Origin: UKL13-2 sp043793345
GTDB taxonomy: Bacteria; Pseudomonadota; Gammaproteobacteria; Burkholderiales; Usitatibacteraceae
NCBI GenBank assembly: GCA_043793345.1
Contig: JAYVXF010000039.1
Span: 1-8,359 of the forward strand
Direction: 5' to 3'
Length of the DNA: 8,359 nucleotides
Shown here: positions 1 to 6,483 of the stretch, piece after piece
Layout of the letters: the number at the start of each line of letters is the position of its first letter
Position numbering within the stretch: the first letter of the stretch is position 1
The notes under the pieces: model-generated
Told to the model about the DNA's origin: nothing
Database searches by the model: none
Seen by the model: only the letters and a program-made list of their open reading frames with translations
Made by a program: the position numbers and the translations under genes

Positions 1-39
1 CTGTCGACGGGCCCGTCGACAGGCTCAGGGCGACCGGAG
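1..39 (+). repeat. Dispersed palindromic repeat inserted in frame in rarA
   Basis: Bases 1-22 are a perfect palindrome: CTGTCGACGGG (1-11) is the reverse complement of CCCGTCGACAG (12-22). It is followed by GCTCAGGGCGACCGGAG (23-39). This resembles the widespread proteobacterial intergenic repeat whose core reads TTCGACAGGCTCAGGGCGA. Here it is read in the rarA frame as LSTGPSTGSGRPE without a stop. The left end may continue beyond the window. The family assignment is from memory of similar repeats. Confidence 0.75.
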
Positions 40-807
40 AAAAATGAAATTTCGATCAATGCGGAAGCAAAAGTGCGAATGATCGGCATGGCCGACGGCG
101 ATGGTCGGCGGTTGATCAATCTCGTTGAGCAGCTTGCGATCGCGGCTGAAAATAGCGGCGCAACAATCATCGACACCAAGTTCGTTGAAAGCGTGCTCGC
201 CACTGCTGCGCGGCGTTTCGATAAAAGTGGTGAGGAGTTTTATAACCAGATTTCAGCGTTGCACAAAAGTGTGCGCGGCTCCGATCCCGATGCTTCGCTG
301 TACTGGTTTTGCCGCATGCTCGACGGTGGTGCTGATCCGCGTTACCTCGCGCGGCGCATCATTCGCATGTCGGTCGAAGACATTGGCCTGGCCGACCCGC
401 GCGCGCTCGACATCACCATGCGTGCCGCAGAGGTTTATGAGCGGCTCGGCTCGCCCGAAGGCGAGCTGGCGCTGGCCGAGGCGGTGATTTATCTTGCCAT
501 CGCCGCAAAATCAAACGCGGTCTACACTGCCTACAACGAAGTGCGTGCCTTTATCGCAAAGGACGGCTCGCGCCCGGTGCCGCTGCATATCCGCAACGCG
601 CCGACCAGGCTCATGAAAGAGCTCGACTACGGCAAGGGCTATCGCTACGCGCACGACGAGCAGGGCGGCTACGCGGCGGGTGAAAATTATTTGCCGGAAG
701 GCGTTGCGCAGCATGCTTGGTATCGGCCGACGAATCGCGGGCTGGAAGCGAAGATCGCCGAAAAACTTGCGCAATTGCGTGAACTTGATACAAAATCTGA
801 TTCATGA
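1..807 (+). CDS. rarA: RarA (MgsA) replication-associated recombination ATPase, C-terminal part
   Basis: C-terminal 268 residues of the RarA/MgsA/WRNIP1-family AAA+ ATPase, a cytoplasmic clamp-loader relative that acts at stalled replication forks. Frame 1 is open from base 1, so the gene begins upstream; the GTG at 73 is internal, not the start. Visible family features are a sensor-2-like GDGRR (residues 33-37 of the visible part), SALHKSVRGS (85-94) followed by DPDASLYW, RNAPTRLMKELDYG (from about 198), RYAHDE, and PTNRGLEAKI (243-252) close to the end. These match the tetramerisation/C-terminal region of E. coli RarA as I remember it, and the wording is closer to betaproteobacterial versions. 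The Walker motifs lie outside the window. The odd feature is that residues 1-13 are translated from a palindromic repeat, just before the helix that leads to sensor 2. The gene is followed by serS, a common betaproteobacterial order. The family call is secure; whether the protein is functional is not shown. Confidence 0.93.
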   Translation: MSTGPSTGSGRPEKNEISINAEAKVRMIGMADGDGRRLINLVEQLAIAAENSGATIIDTKFVESVLATAARRFDKSGEEFYNQISALHKSVRGSDPDASLYWFCRMLDGGADPRYLARRIIRMSVEDIGLADPRALDITMRAAEVYERLGSPEGELALAEAVIYLAIAAKSNAVYTAYNEVRAFIAKDGSRPVPLHIRNAPTRLMKELDYGKGYRYAHDEQGGYAAGENYLPEGVAQHAWYRPTNRGLEAKIAEKLAQLRELDTKSDS

Positions 808-958
808 ATATGTTCGTCAAACCCCTGCGCAACAATCCCTCAAGCCGCTCCTCTCGATCTACGTAGCGCTCGCCTTTGATCGCCTGATGAGGGCGTGCGC
901 AAATCCCAGTTTTTCCAAATAGTAATTCGATTTCTCTAACAACAGATTAATAACCGCG

Positions 959-1032
959 CCGTCATTCCCGCGCAGGCGGGAATCCAATTTTCTTCGAGCA
1001 AACTTGGATTCCCGCCTTCGCGGGAACGACGG
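959..1032. repeat. Paired-arm palindromic repeat upstream of serS
   Basis: An inverted pair of the common repeat that begins GTCATTCCCGC and ends GGGAATCCA. The left arm is 959-987 and the right arm about 1003-1032, separated by about 15 bases. Each arm also contains its own small hairpin (CCCGCgcaGGCGGG on the left, CCCGCCttcGCGGG on the right). The arms pair over almost their full length, with mismatches near the GCGCAGG/CCTTCGC part and an A/T change near the right end. The element ends 36 bp before the serS start, so if transcription begins upstream it would form a strong hairpin in the serS leader. The rest of the rarA-serS gap (808-958) shows nothing I can support. Confidence 0.85.
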
Positions 1033-1056
1033 ATATTAAGAGAACCGCAAAGAAAT

Positions 1057-1061
1057 AAGGA
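1057..1061 (+). promoter_or_regulatory. Ribosome binding site of serS
   Basis: AAGGA, 7 nt before the ATG at 1069. It supports that start, which also fits the usual MLD-type N-terminus of SerRS. Confidence 0.7.
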
Positions 1062-1068
1062 ACACCCC

Positions 1069-2361
1069 ATGTTAGACATTCAACAACTCCGCAAAGATTT
1101 ACCCGCCGTCGTCGCTGGTTTGGCGCGACGAAATATTGCCTTCGACGAACAAACATTTCGCAGCCTTGAAGACCATCGCAAACAATTGCAGACGATGACC
1201 GAACAGCTGCAAGCCAGGCGCAATGCGGCTTCCAGGCAGATTGGCATTCTGAAATCAAAAGGCGAGGACACCGCTGGCGTGATGGCGGAAGTATCCGGCG
1301 TGGGCGATGAATTAAAGTCCAACGAAATCGCGCTCGCGGATTTGCAGGAAAAACTCAGCGGCTTTTTACGCACCATCCCCAACATCCCGCGCGCCGAAGT
1401 TCCAAGCGGAAAAAGCGAAGCAGACAACGTCGAAGTGCGGCGTTTCGGCATGCCACGCACCTTCGATTTCACGCCGAAAGACCACGTCGATATTGGCGCG
1501 GGCTTGGGTGGGCTCGATTTCGAAACGGCCGCAAAGCTAAGCGGCGCGCGCTTCTCGGTGTTGAAGGGTGGTGTCGCCAGAATGCATCGTGCGCTCGCGC
1601 AATTCATGCTGGACGTTCACACCACCGAGCACGGCTACACCGAAGTTTACGTGCCCTACATGGTCACCGGCGAAGTGGCGGATGGCGTGTCGTCGCTGGC
1701 AAAATTCAAAGATGATCTTTTCAAAATCGAGGGACGCGATCTTTATTTGATCCCGACGGCTGAATATCCGGTGACCAATTTCGTGCGCGACACCATTGTC
1801 GATATGAAAGATTTGCCCTTGAAGTACGTGTGCCACAGCCCGTGCTTTCGTTCGGAGGCCGGCAGCTATGGCAAGGATACACGCGGCATGATTCGGCAGC
1901 ATCAGTTCGACAAGGTCGAGATTTTGCAGATCGTGCATCCGGATAAATCAGCCGACGCGCATGAAGCACTGGTCGCGAACGCCGAATCGATTTTGCAAAA
2001 ATTGCAGTTGCCCTATCGCACCATGCTGCTCTGTACCGGTGACATTGGCTTCGCATCCGCGCAAACGTATGACCTCGAAGTGTGGCTGCCCGCGCAAAAT
2101 ACCTATCGCGAAATTTCATCGTGCTCGAACTACGAAGCCTTCCAGGCGCGGCGCATGATGGCGCGCTTCAAGGATGAAAAAGGCAAGACGCAGAATGTAC
2201 ACACGCTCAATGGTTCAGGTTTGGCTGTGGGGCGCACGCTGGTTGCGGTGCTGGAAAATTATCAGAATGCGGACGGCAGCGTGACGGTGCCGGCGGTGTT
2301 GGTGGCGTATATGGGTGGCGTCAAGAAGCTGGACGCGGTCAAGGAGAGATTCGCGCTTTGA
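1069..2361 (+). CDS. serS: Seryl-tRNA synthetase
   Basis: Class II aminoacyl-tRNA synthetase that charges tRNA-Ser (and tRNA-Sec where present) with serine in the cytoplasm. At 430 residues it has the usual bacterial length. Residues about 28-100 form the charged, heptad-like N-terminal coiled-coil arm that grips the long variable arm of tRNA-Ser. The catalytic domain follows, with PTAEYP (229-234, serine-binding TxE loop), motif 2 as FRSEAG (260-265) with TRGMIRQHQF (271-280), SCSNYEAFQARR (351-362), and motif 3 as GLAVGRT (384-390) with its conserved arginine at 389. The ATG at 1069 has a good Shine-Dalgarno sequence. The gene is flanked on both sides by palindromic repeats and is separated by about 250 bp from each neighbour, so it is probably transcribed on its own. 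I see no missing active-site element. Confidence 0.98.
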   Translation: MLDIQQLRKDLPAVVAGLARRNIAFDEQTFRSLEDHRKQLQTMTEQLQARRNAASRQIGILKSKGEDTAGVMAEVSGVGDELKSNEIALADLQEKLSGFLRTIPNIPRAEVPSGKSEADNVEVRRFGMPRTFDFTPKDHVDIGAGLGGLDFETAAKLSGARFSVLKGGVARMHRALAQFMLDVHTTEHGYTEVYVPYMVTGEVADGVSSLAKFKDDLFKIEGRDLYLIPTAEYPVTNFVRDTIVDMKDLPLKYVCHSPCFRSEAGSYGKDTRGMIRQHQFDKVEILQIVHPDKSADAHEALVANAESILQKLQLPYRTMLLCTGDIGFASAQTYDLEVWLPAQNTYREISSCSNYEAFQARRMMARFKDEKGKTQNVHTLNGSGLAVGRTLVAVLENYQNADGSVTVPAVLVAYMGGVKKLDAVKERFAL

Positions 2362-2386
2362 ATTACCGCGCGATGCTGGCAGCTGC

Positions 2387-2522
2387 GACCTCCTTCCCCC
2401 GCTTGCGGGGGAACAACCACAAGGGTTGCGCCGGGCCGGGATGGGGGTGCCGTTGAAAATGGAGCGTCATCATTGGCATCGCCCCCATCCCAACCTTTCC
2501 CCGTGGCCGGGGGAAGGGGTCA
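2387..2522. repeat. Composite palindromic repeat after serS (MITE-like)
   Basis: A 136-bp element with nested inverted symmetry. The outer ends match in inverse orientation (GACCTCCTTCCCCC at 2387-2400 against GGGGGAAGGGGTC ending at 2521). The left end carries a perfect hairpin, TTCCCCCGC (2394-2402) and GCGGGGGAA (2405-2413) around TT. The right end has a similar but imperfect hairpin at about 2492-2519. Inner arms GGGATGGGGGTGCC (2438-2451) and GGCATCGCCCCCATCCC (2475-2491) also pair, with a bulge. It begins 26 bp after the serS stop, so the left hairpin could help end serS transcription, but there is no T-run behind it. It resembles CCCCATCCCAACCTTCCCCC-type repeats common in proteobacterial genomes. 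The 92 bp between it and the next gene show nothing clear. Confidence 0.8.
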
Positions 2523-2614
2523 ACTAGTTACGAGCGCGCGTCTTCGGTGAGTTCATATCAGCCTCTGGACTGGCGCAACCGCTGTAGCTGCGCGCAGTGG
2601 GCGAAATAATTTTT

Positions 2615-3244
2615 ATGACCACAACACTCATCATCATCCGGCACGGAGAAACCTTCTGGAACCGCGAGCGCCGCATTCAGGGCCATCTCGACAGCGCGCT
2701 CACACCCGAGGGCATCGCGCAGGCACAGGCATGCGCGACGCGCCTCGCGACGGAAAAAATCGATGCCGTTGTCGTAAGTGATCTTAACCGCGCGCAACAC
2801 ACGGCAAAAATTCTCACCGCTGGGCGCGCGCTGTCGATGAACTCTGATGTCTCGTTACGCGAACGCAGCTTTGGCAGCGGCGAGGGAATGACCTACGCCG
2901 ATATGGATACAAAATATCCGCAGATGTTTGCGCAAACGGGTCTGGTCGATGCTGAATTCACGCTGCCCGATGGCGAGACGCGTGCCGACTTTCACGCGCG
3001 GGTGAAGACTTCAATTGAAAAGCTGGCGGCGGCGCACGCAGGCAAATGTCTGCTCGTCGTCACCCACGGCGGTGTGCTGGGCGTGATCTATCGCTGGCTA
3101 AATGAAATGGCTATCGCCAGCGCACAGCGGGTGGCGATTCCCAACGTCGCGTACAACCGGATTTTAGTCGCGCCCGACGGCTGGAAGATCGAGGTGTGGG
3201 CGGACACGCGTCATTTGGTCGACCACACGGTTGAGGACGGCTGA
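2615..3244 (+). CDS. Histidine phosphatase family protein (phosphoglycerate mutase-like)
   Basis: A 209-residue member of the histidine phosphatase (branch 1) superfamily, which transfers phosphate through a histidine. Visible catalytic residues are R9-H10 in IIIRHGET (6-13), R59 in SDLNRAQHTA (55-64), E83 in LRERSFG (81-87), and H151 in VVTHGG (148-153). The length and these motifs fit the GpmB/CobC/phosphoserine-phosphatase-like group. Substrate cannot be read from sequence, so I give no gene symbol; most such proteins are phosphatases rather than true mutases. I chose the ATG at 2615, because it puts the RHGE motif at residue 9 as usual. A GTG at 2597 would add six residues, and neither start has a good Shine-Dalgarno sequence. 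There is no signal peptide, so it is probably cytoplasmic. Its last 34 bp overlap the end of convergent mltF. Confidence 0.92.
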   Translation: MTTTLIIIRHGETFWNRERRIQGHLDSALTPEGIAQAQACATRLATEKIDAVVVSDLNRAQHTAKILTAGRALSMNSDVSLRERSFGSGEGMTYADMDTKYPQMFAQTGLVDAEFTLPDGETRADFHARVKTSIEKLAAAHAGKCLLVVTHGGVLGVIYRWLNEMAIASAQRVAIPNVAYNRILVAPDGWKIEVWADTRHLVDHTVEDG

Positions 3245-4731
3245 GCTTTTTTCGGCACCGTGATTGCGGTGTCGTCCAATTGCAAATCGTAGCGAATGTC
3301 CATGTCGAGCGGCTTCTCCAGCCGCGTCACGATGTCGGTGTAGTTGCGGATGTTTTCGACGAACTGCACCGCCTCGTCGCCACGCGCAAAGCCATGTTTG
3401 AGTTGCTCATAATGCTCCGGGTCTTTTAATTTGAGATAGGTTTTTTTCACGTCGAGCCACGAGTCCGCGTTGAGCTTTAATCGCTGCGCCAATATCCGCG
3501 CGTCTTCCAGATGGCCATAGCCCTGATTGTAGGCCGCGAGTGCCAGCCAGATTCGATCCGGTTCGTTGATGCGGTTCGGGATGAGGTCGCGCAAGAGCCG
3601 AATATATTTCGCGCCACCGATGATCGATTCACGCGCATCCAGCCGGTTTTTTACTTTCATCCGGTCGGCCGTGTCCTCGGTCAGCATCATCAAGCCGCGC
3701 ACGCCGGTCGGAGAAGTCGCTAGCGGATCCCAATGCGATTCCTGATAGCCGATGGCCGCAATGATGCGCCAATCGATCCCGGTGAGCTGCTGCGCCTCGT
3801 GAAAGAATGGACGCAGCTTGGGCAGCACGGTTTGAATTTTTTCGAGTATCGCTTCAGAGTCGACCGCCTGAATGCGATTGACGTGGCCGTAATAGCGGTC
3901 AAGCAAGCGCGTGAGTGTGCCGTTGCTGCGGATCTTGTCGAAAAAAAGCCTGACGCTTTGTTTCAAGTCATCGTCGGCAATCGGCGAAAATCCCCACGCC
4001 ACTTTGTTTTCCAGACCGATATTAAAACCAACACCAACATCCGGATGCAGCCGCTTGCTCACCGCAAAAGCGCTGCTGTCGACCACGGCAAAATCACTTT
4101 TCCTTTCTTCGATGCGTTTCAATAAATCGTCAGGTTCGGATTCATGCGGGATCGCATCAATCGCGATTGATGGAAATTCGCCGGTCATTTCACGCAGCAG
4201 ATCGTGCGCGGGGGTTTCGGCGATGACTGCAATGTGTTTGCCCGCAGCATCGCGCAGAGAGCGCGGCTTTGGATCGCCAAGCGCGTAAATCAATTGGTTT
4301 TGGGTAAGTTTGTAGCTCGGACTAAAGCTGAATCTTGATCGCAGCTCGACGCTGGGCGAAAGTCCTGCCGCCGCGATATGTCCGCGTCCCTCCTGTAAAG
4401 CGCTGAGCAGTTTTTGATAGCTAGTCATCACGATAAATTTCGGCACCACGCCGAGCTCTTTGGCAAACAGCGTGGCCAGATCGTGCTCGAAACCGGTTTG
4501 TGTTTCGTCACTTTTTTTTCCTGCCACCGGAATATCCTGCGTCGTGGTCGGGCCGCGCAGCGTGAGAATGACCAACTCGCCCGACACGCGCGGCGCCTTC
4601 AACGGTAACAACGGCAAGCGCAGCCATGCCGGCGCAAAGCTCGTCTGCCGCAGCGCGACGGTCGCAATGATAGCGACAACCGCGACCGCGAAGGCAATTA
4701 ACATCGAGCGAAATGGTAAACGGCGTTGCAT
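3211..4731 (-). CDS. mltF: Membrane-bound lytic murein transglycosylase F
   Basis: Two-domain periplasmic enzyme that cleaves the MurNAc-GlcNAc bond of peptidoglycan, forming 1,6-anhydromuropeptides. Using the ATG at 4731 (506 residues), an arginine-rich start and hydrophobic segment (residues about 10-27) form an uncleaved anchor or signal peptide. Next comes a family-3 solute-binding-like domain (about 50-283) that in MltF is regulatory. A lysozyme-like SLT domain follows, with GYQESHWDPLATSPTGVRG (328-346; catalytic Glu331), a GLMMLT motif (346-351) and AAYNQGYGHLEDA (399-411). The match to E. coli MltF as I remember it runs through the SLT domain. The frame extends upstream to a TTG at 4794, which would add 21 residues before the signal sequence. 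I prefer 4731 because it places the hydrophobic segment near the N-terminus, but neither start has a clear ribosome binding site. It is divergent from ispD and convergent with the phosphatase gene. Confidence 0.95.
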   Translation of the reverse strand: MQRRLPFRSMLIAFAVAVVAIIATVALRQTSFAPAWLRLPLLPLKAPRVSGELVILTLRGPTTTQDIPVAGKKSDETQTGFEHDLATLFAKELGVVPKFIVMTSYQKLLSALQEGRGHIAAAGLSPSVELRSRFSFSPSYKLTQNQLIYALGDPKPRSLRDAAGKHIAVIAETPAHDLLREMTGEFPSIAIDAIPHESEPDDLLKRIEERKSDFAVVDSSAFAVSKRLHPDVGVGFNIGLENKVAWGFSPIADDDLKQSVRLFFDKIRSNGTLTRLLDRYYGHVNRIQAVDSEAILEKIQTVLPKLRPFFHEAQQLTGIDWRIIAAIGYQESHWDPLATSPTGVRGLMMLTEDTADRMKVKNRLDARESIIGGAKYIRLLRDLIPNRINEPDRIWLALAAYNQGYGHLEDARILAQRLKLNADSWLDVKKTYLKLKDPEHYEQLKHGFARGDEAVQFVENIRNYTDIVTRLEKPLDMDIRYDLQLDDTAITVPKKAQPSSTVWSTK

Positions 4732-4794
4732 ATTTTGTTGACGTGTTGTCCGCAAAAAATCCCGTGTCGAGTTTACGTGATGTTTCCCCTGCAA

Positions 4795-4803
4795 TGAGAT
4801 AAT
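4795..4803 (+). promoter_or_regulatory. Possible extended -10 promoter for ispD-ispF
   Basis: TGAGATAAT fits an extended -10 element (TGn followed by GATAAT), 41 bp before the ispD ATG in the only gap upstream of this pair. The best -35 candidate (TTTACG, 4772-4777) is 20 bp away, which is too far to be optimal; extended -10 promoters can do without a good -35. This is inferred from sequence alone. Confidence 0.3.
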
Positions 4804-4844
4804 GAAATTCGTGCAAATAGCCGCATCAAGACATCGCTAAAAAA

Positions 4845-5543
4845 ATGACCAAAAAAATAATTGCGCTGGTGCCAGCCGCCGGTACCGGTACCCGATTCGG
4901 CGACACGCTGCCTAAGCAATATCTCGATATCGCCGGTCATCCGCTGCTGTTTCATACCCTGCTTGCATTGTCGAAAGTGTCACGCATCGACAGCATCACG
5001 GTGGTGTTGTCGCCTGACGACAGTCACTGGAAAATTTTCCCTGCCCACTGGGCGTTGTTGGGCAATAAAATTTGGACAGCCAAGGTGGGCGGAAATTCGC
5101 GTAGCGCGACCATTGCCAACGGACTCAACGCAATCGCCAAAAACGAAAACATGGCAGCCGATGATTGGGTGCTGGTACACGACGCGGCACGGCCGTGCAT
5201 ACGGACTGAATTGATCGAGCAGTTTATCGATGAATTGGCAGATGATCCGATTGGCGGACTGCTGGCGTTGCCACTGAATGACACCATCAAATTTGATGAC
5301 GGTAATCTGCGCGTAAAAAAAACCATTCCACGCGATGGTCTCTGGCGCGCACAAACGCCACAGATGTTTCGCTTAGGCCTGCTTCAACGCGCGTTGATCG
5401 CGTGTCCTGCCGCTACGGATGAAGCGCAGGCAATCGAGGCGCTGGGGCATCAGCCGAAACTGGTGATGGGCGATAGCGCCAATTTGAAAGTCACCTACGC
5501 GCCGGATTTGAAACTGGCGCGCATGTTACTCACTGAGGAATAA
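4845..5543 (+). CDS. ispD: 2-C-methyl-D-erythritol 4-phosphate cytidylyltransferase
   Basis: Third enzyme of the MEP isoprenoid pathway. It joins CTP and 2-C-methyl-D-erythritol 4-phosphate to give CDP-methylerythritol plus pyrophosphate, in the cytoplasm. At 232 residues it has normal family length. The N-terminal nucleotide-binding signature PAAGTGTRFG (10-19) and PKQY (23-26) supplies the conserved Arg17 and Lys24. VLVHDAARPC (109-118) is the IspD signature, PRDGLWRAQTPQMF (162-175) holds the substrate-binding arginine region, and TDEAQAIEALG (191-201) and NLKVT (213-217) complete the fold. The ATG at 4845 sits behind a run of A with no Shine-Dalgarno sequence, yet it gives the expected N-terminus. 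It ends 4 bp before ispF, which implies one operon. IspE, which acts between these two enzymes, is not in the window. Confidence 0.97.
   Translation: MTKKIIALVPAAGTGTRFGDTLPKQYLDIAGHPLLFHTLLALSKVSRIDSITVVLSPDDSHWKIFPAHWALLGNKIWTAKVGGNSRSATIANGLNAIAKNENMAADDWVLVHDAARPCIRTELIEQFIDELADDPIGGLLALPLNDTIKFDDGNLRVKKTIPRDGLWRAQTPQMFRLGLLQRALIACPAATDEAQAIEALGHQPKLVMGDSANLKVTYAPDLKLARMLLTEE
5535..5539 (+). promoter_or_regulatory. Ribosome binding site of ispF
   Basis: GAGGA lies inside the last codons of ispD, 8 nt before the ispF ATG at 5548. It supports that start and suggests the two genes are translated in succession from one message. Confidence 0.75.
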
Positions 5544-5547
5544 AACG

Positions 5548-6030
5548 ATGAGCGCATTTCGCATAGGCCACGGCTTCGACGTGCATCAATTGGTGCCGGG
5601 CAGGGCGCTGATGATTGGTGGCGTGAAAATCGACCATCCGCGCGGCCTGCTCGGCCATTCCGATGCTGACGTGTTGCTGCATGCAATCGCGGATGCGTTG
5701 CTCGGTGCTGCGGGCATGGGCGATATTGGCAAGCACTTTCCCGATAGTGATGCCCGATATAAAGGTATCGACAGCCGCGCGCTGTTGCGACAAGTTGCCG
5801 CAAAAATTAGTGCAGCAGGTTTCACGGTAGGCAATGTCGACGCCACCATTATTGCCCAGGCGCCGAAGATGGCTCCGCATATTGCCGCGATGGTCGCCAA
5901 TATCGCAGCCGATCTCGGCGTCGCTGTGTCGCAGGTGAATATCAAGGCGACCACGACTGAAAAATTGGGATTTACCGGACGCGGGGAAGGGATCGCGGCC
6001 GAGGCGGTTTGTTTATTGTGCGCGGCTTAA
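5548..6030 (+). CDS. ispF: 2-C-methyl-D-erythritol 2,4-cyclodiphosphate synthase
   Basis: Fifth MEP-pathway enzyme. It cyclises CDP-methylerythritol 2-phosphate to methylerythritol 2,4-cyclodiphosphate with release of CMP, as a cytoplasmic homotrimer. The 160 residues match the usual length. RIGHGFDVH (5-13) holds metal ligands Asp11 and His13, and LLGHSDADVLLHAI (34-47) has the third ligand, His45. GAAGMGDIGKHFPD (53-66) is conserved, and IIAQAPKM (101-108) and KATTTEKLGFTGRGEG (133-148) form the CMP- and diphosphate-binding part. All key residues are present. It follows ispD with a 4-bp gap. Its downstream gap starts with a small CACCG/CGGTG hairpin (6046-6059) without a T-run and then the repeat array. 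Confidence 0.98.
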   Translation: MSAFRIGHGFDVHQLVPGRALMIGGVKIDHPRGLLGHSDADVLLHAIADALLGAAGMGDIGKHFPDSDARYKGIDSRALLRQVAAKISAAGFTVGNVDATIIAQAPKMAPHIAAMVANIAADLGVAVSQVNIKATTTEKLGFTGRGEGIAAEAVCLLCAA

Positions 6031-6083
6031 TGTGCAGCATGGCATCACCGTCGCCGGTGTTCGCATTCGCACCCATCATTTTT

Positions 6084-6176
6084 CTGTCATTTCGAACCCG
6101 GCTTCACCGGGTGAGAAATCTGTTTTGTGTTGACCAAAAAGAAAAAGCAGATTTCTCCCTGCGGTCGAAATGACAG
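6084..6176. repeat. Hairpin repeat, copy 1
   Basis: The outer stem CTGTCATTTCGA (6084-6095) pairs perfectly with TCGAAATGACAG (6165-6176). Inside it are a side hairpin ACCCGG/CCGGGT, perfect only in this copy, and a long inner stem GAGAAATCTG paired with CAGATTTCTC. The inner stem continues through a T where the other copies have C, giving a G-U pair in RNA. Confidence 0.9.
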
Positions 6177-6237
6177 TTGATATAGCGCGGATGCGCTGTG
6201 CTGATTTTGCTCTGATCAATTTACCCCCATAATTTTT

Positions 6238-6330
6238 CCGTCATTTCGAACCCAGCTTCACCGGGTGAGAAATCTGCTTTGTGTTGACCAAAAAGCAAAA
6301 GCAGATTTCTCCCTGCGGTCGAAATGACAG
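6238..6330. repeat. Hairpin repeat, copy 2
   Basis: Outer stem 6238-6249 with 6319-6330, with one mismatch from C at 6239. Inner stem GAGAAATCTGCTTT (6267-6280) is perfectly paired with 6298-6311 around a 17-nt loop. The side hairpin has one A-C mismatch. Confidence 0.9.
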
Positions 6331-6391
6331 TTGATATGGTACGAATGCGCATTGCGGTTTGTGTCCAGATCGATGTGGCCGCATAAGTTTT

Positions 6392-6483
6392 CTGTCATTT
6401 CGAACCCAGCTTCACCGGGTGAGAAATCTGCTTTGTGTCGACGAAAAGAAAAAGCAGATTTCTCGCTTCGATCGAAATGACAG
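6392..6483. repeat. Hairpin repeat, copy 3
   Basis: Same architecture, with perfect outer (CTGTCATTTCGA) and inner (GAGAAATCTGCTTT) stems. It is one base shorter in the loop, and GCTTCGA replaces CCTGCGG before the right outer arm. Confidence 0.9.

Noticed and set aside
808..958. Search for a serS promoter or small gene in the rarA-serS gap
   Set aside because: There are AT-rich words around 915-955, but no well-spaced -35/-10 pair and no frame with a ribosome site.
962..1258. Reverse-strand frame of 98 residues starting inside serS and ending in the repeat
   Set aside because: It contains VVPAKAGIQ, the well-known spurious translation of the GTCATTCCCGC repeat, and it is antisense to serS.
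2315..2527. Forward frame overlapping the end of serS and the composite repeat
   Set aside because: It overlaps serS out of frame, and its second half is translated repeat (PPLAGE, PHPNLSPWPGEG), a known artefact of this repeat type.
4738..4743. TTGACG as a -35 box for ispD
   Set aside because: No acceptable -10 hexamer is found 16-18 bp downstream (the sequence there is CCCGTG), and the match lies just inside the mltF leader.
6046..6059. CACCG/CGGTG hairpin 15 bp after ispF as a terminator
   Set aside because: The stem is only 5 bp and no T-run follows, so it is too weak to call.
6084..6483. Possible CRISPR array because of regular spacing
   Set aside because: The repeat is 92-93 bp and palindromic throughout, the linkers are related to each other rather than unique, and there are no cas genes.
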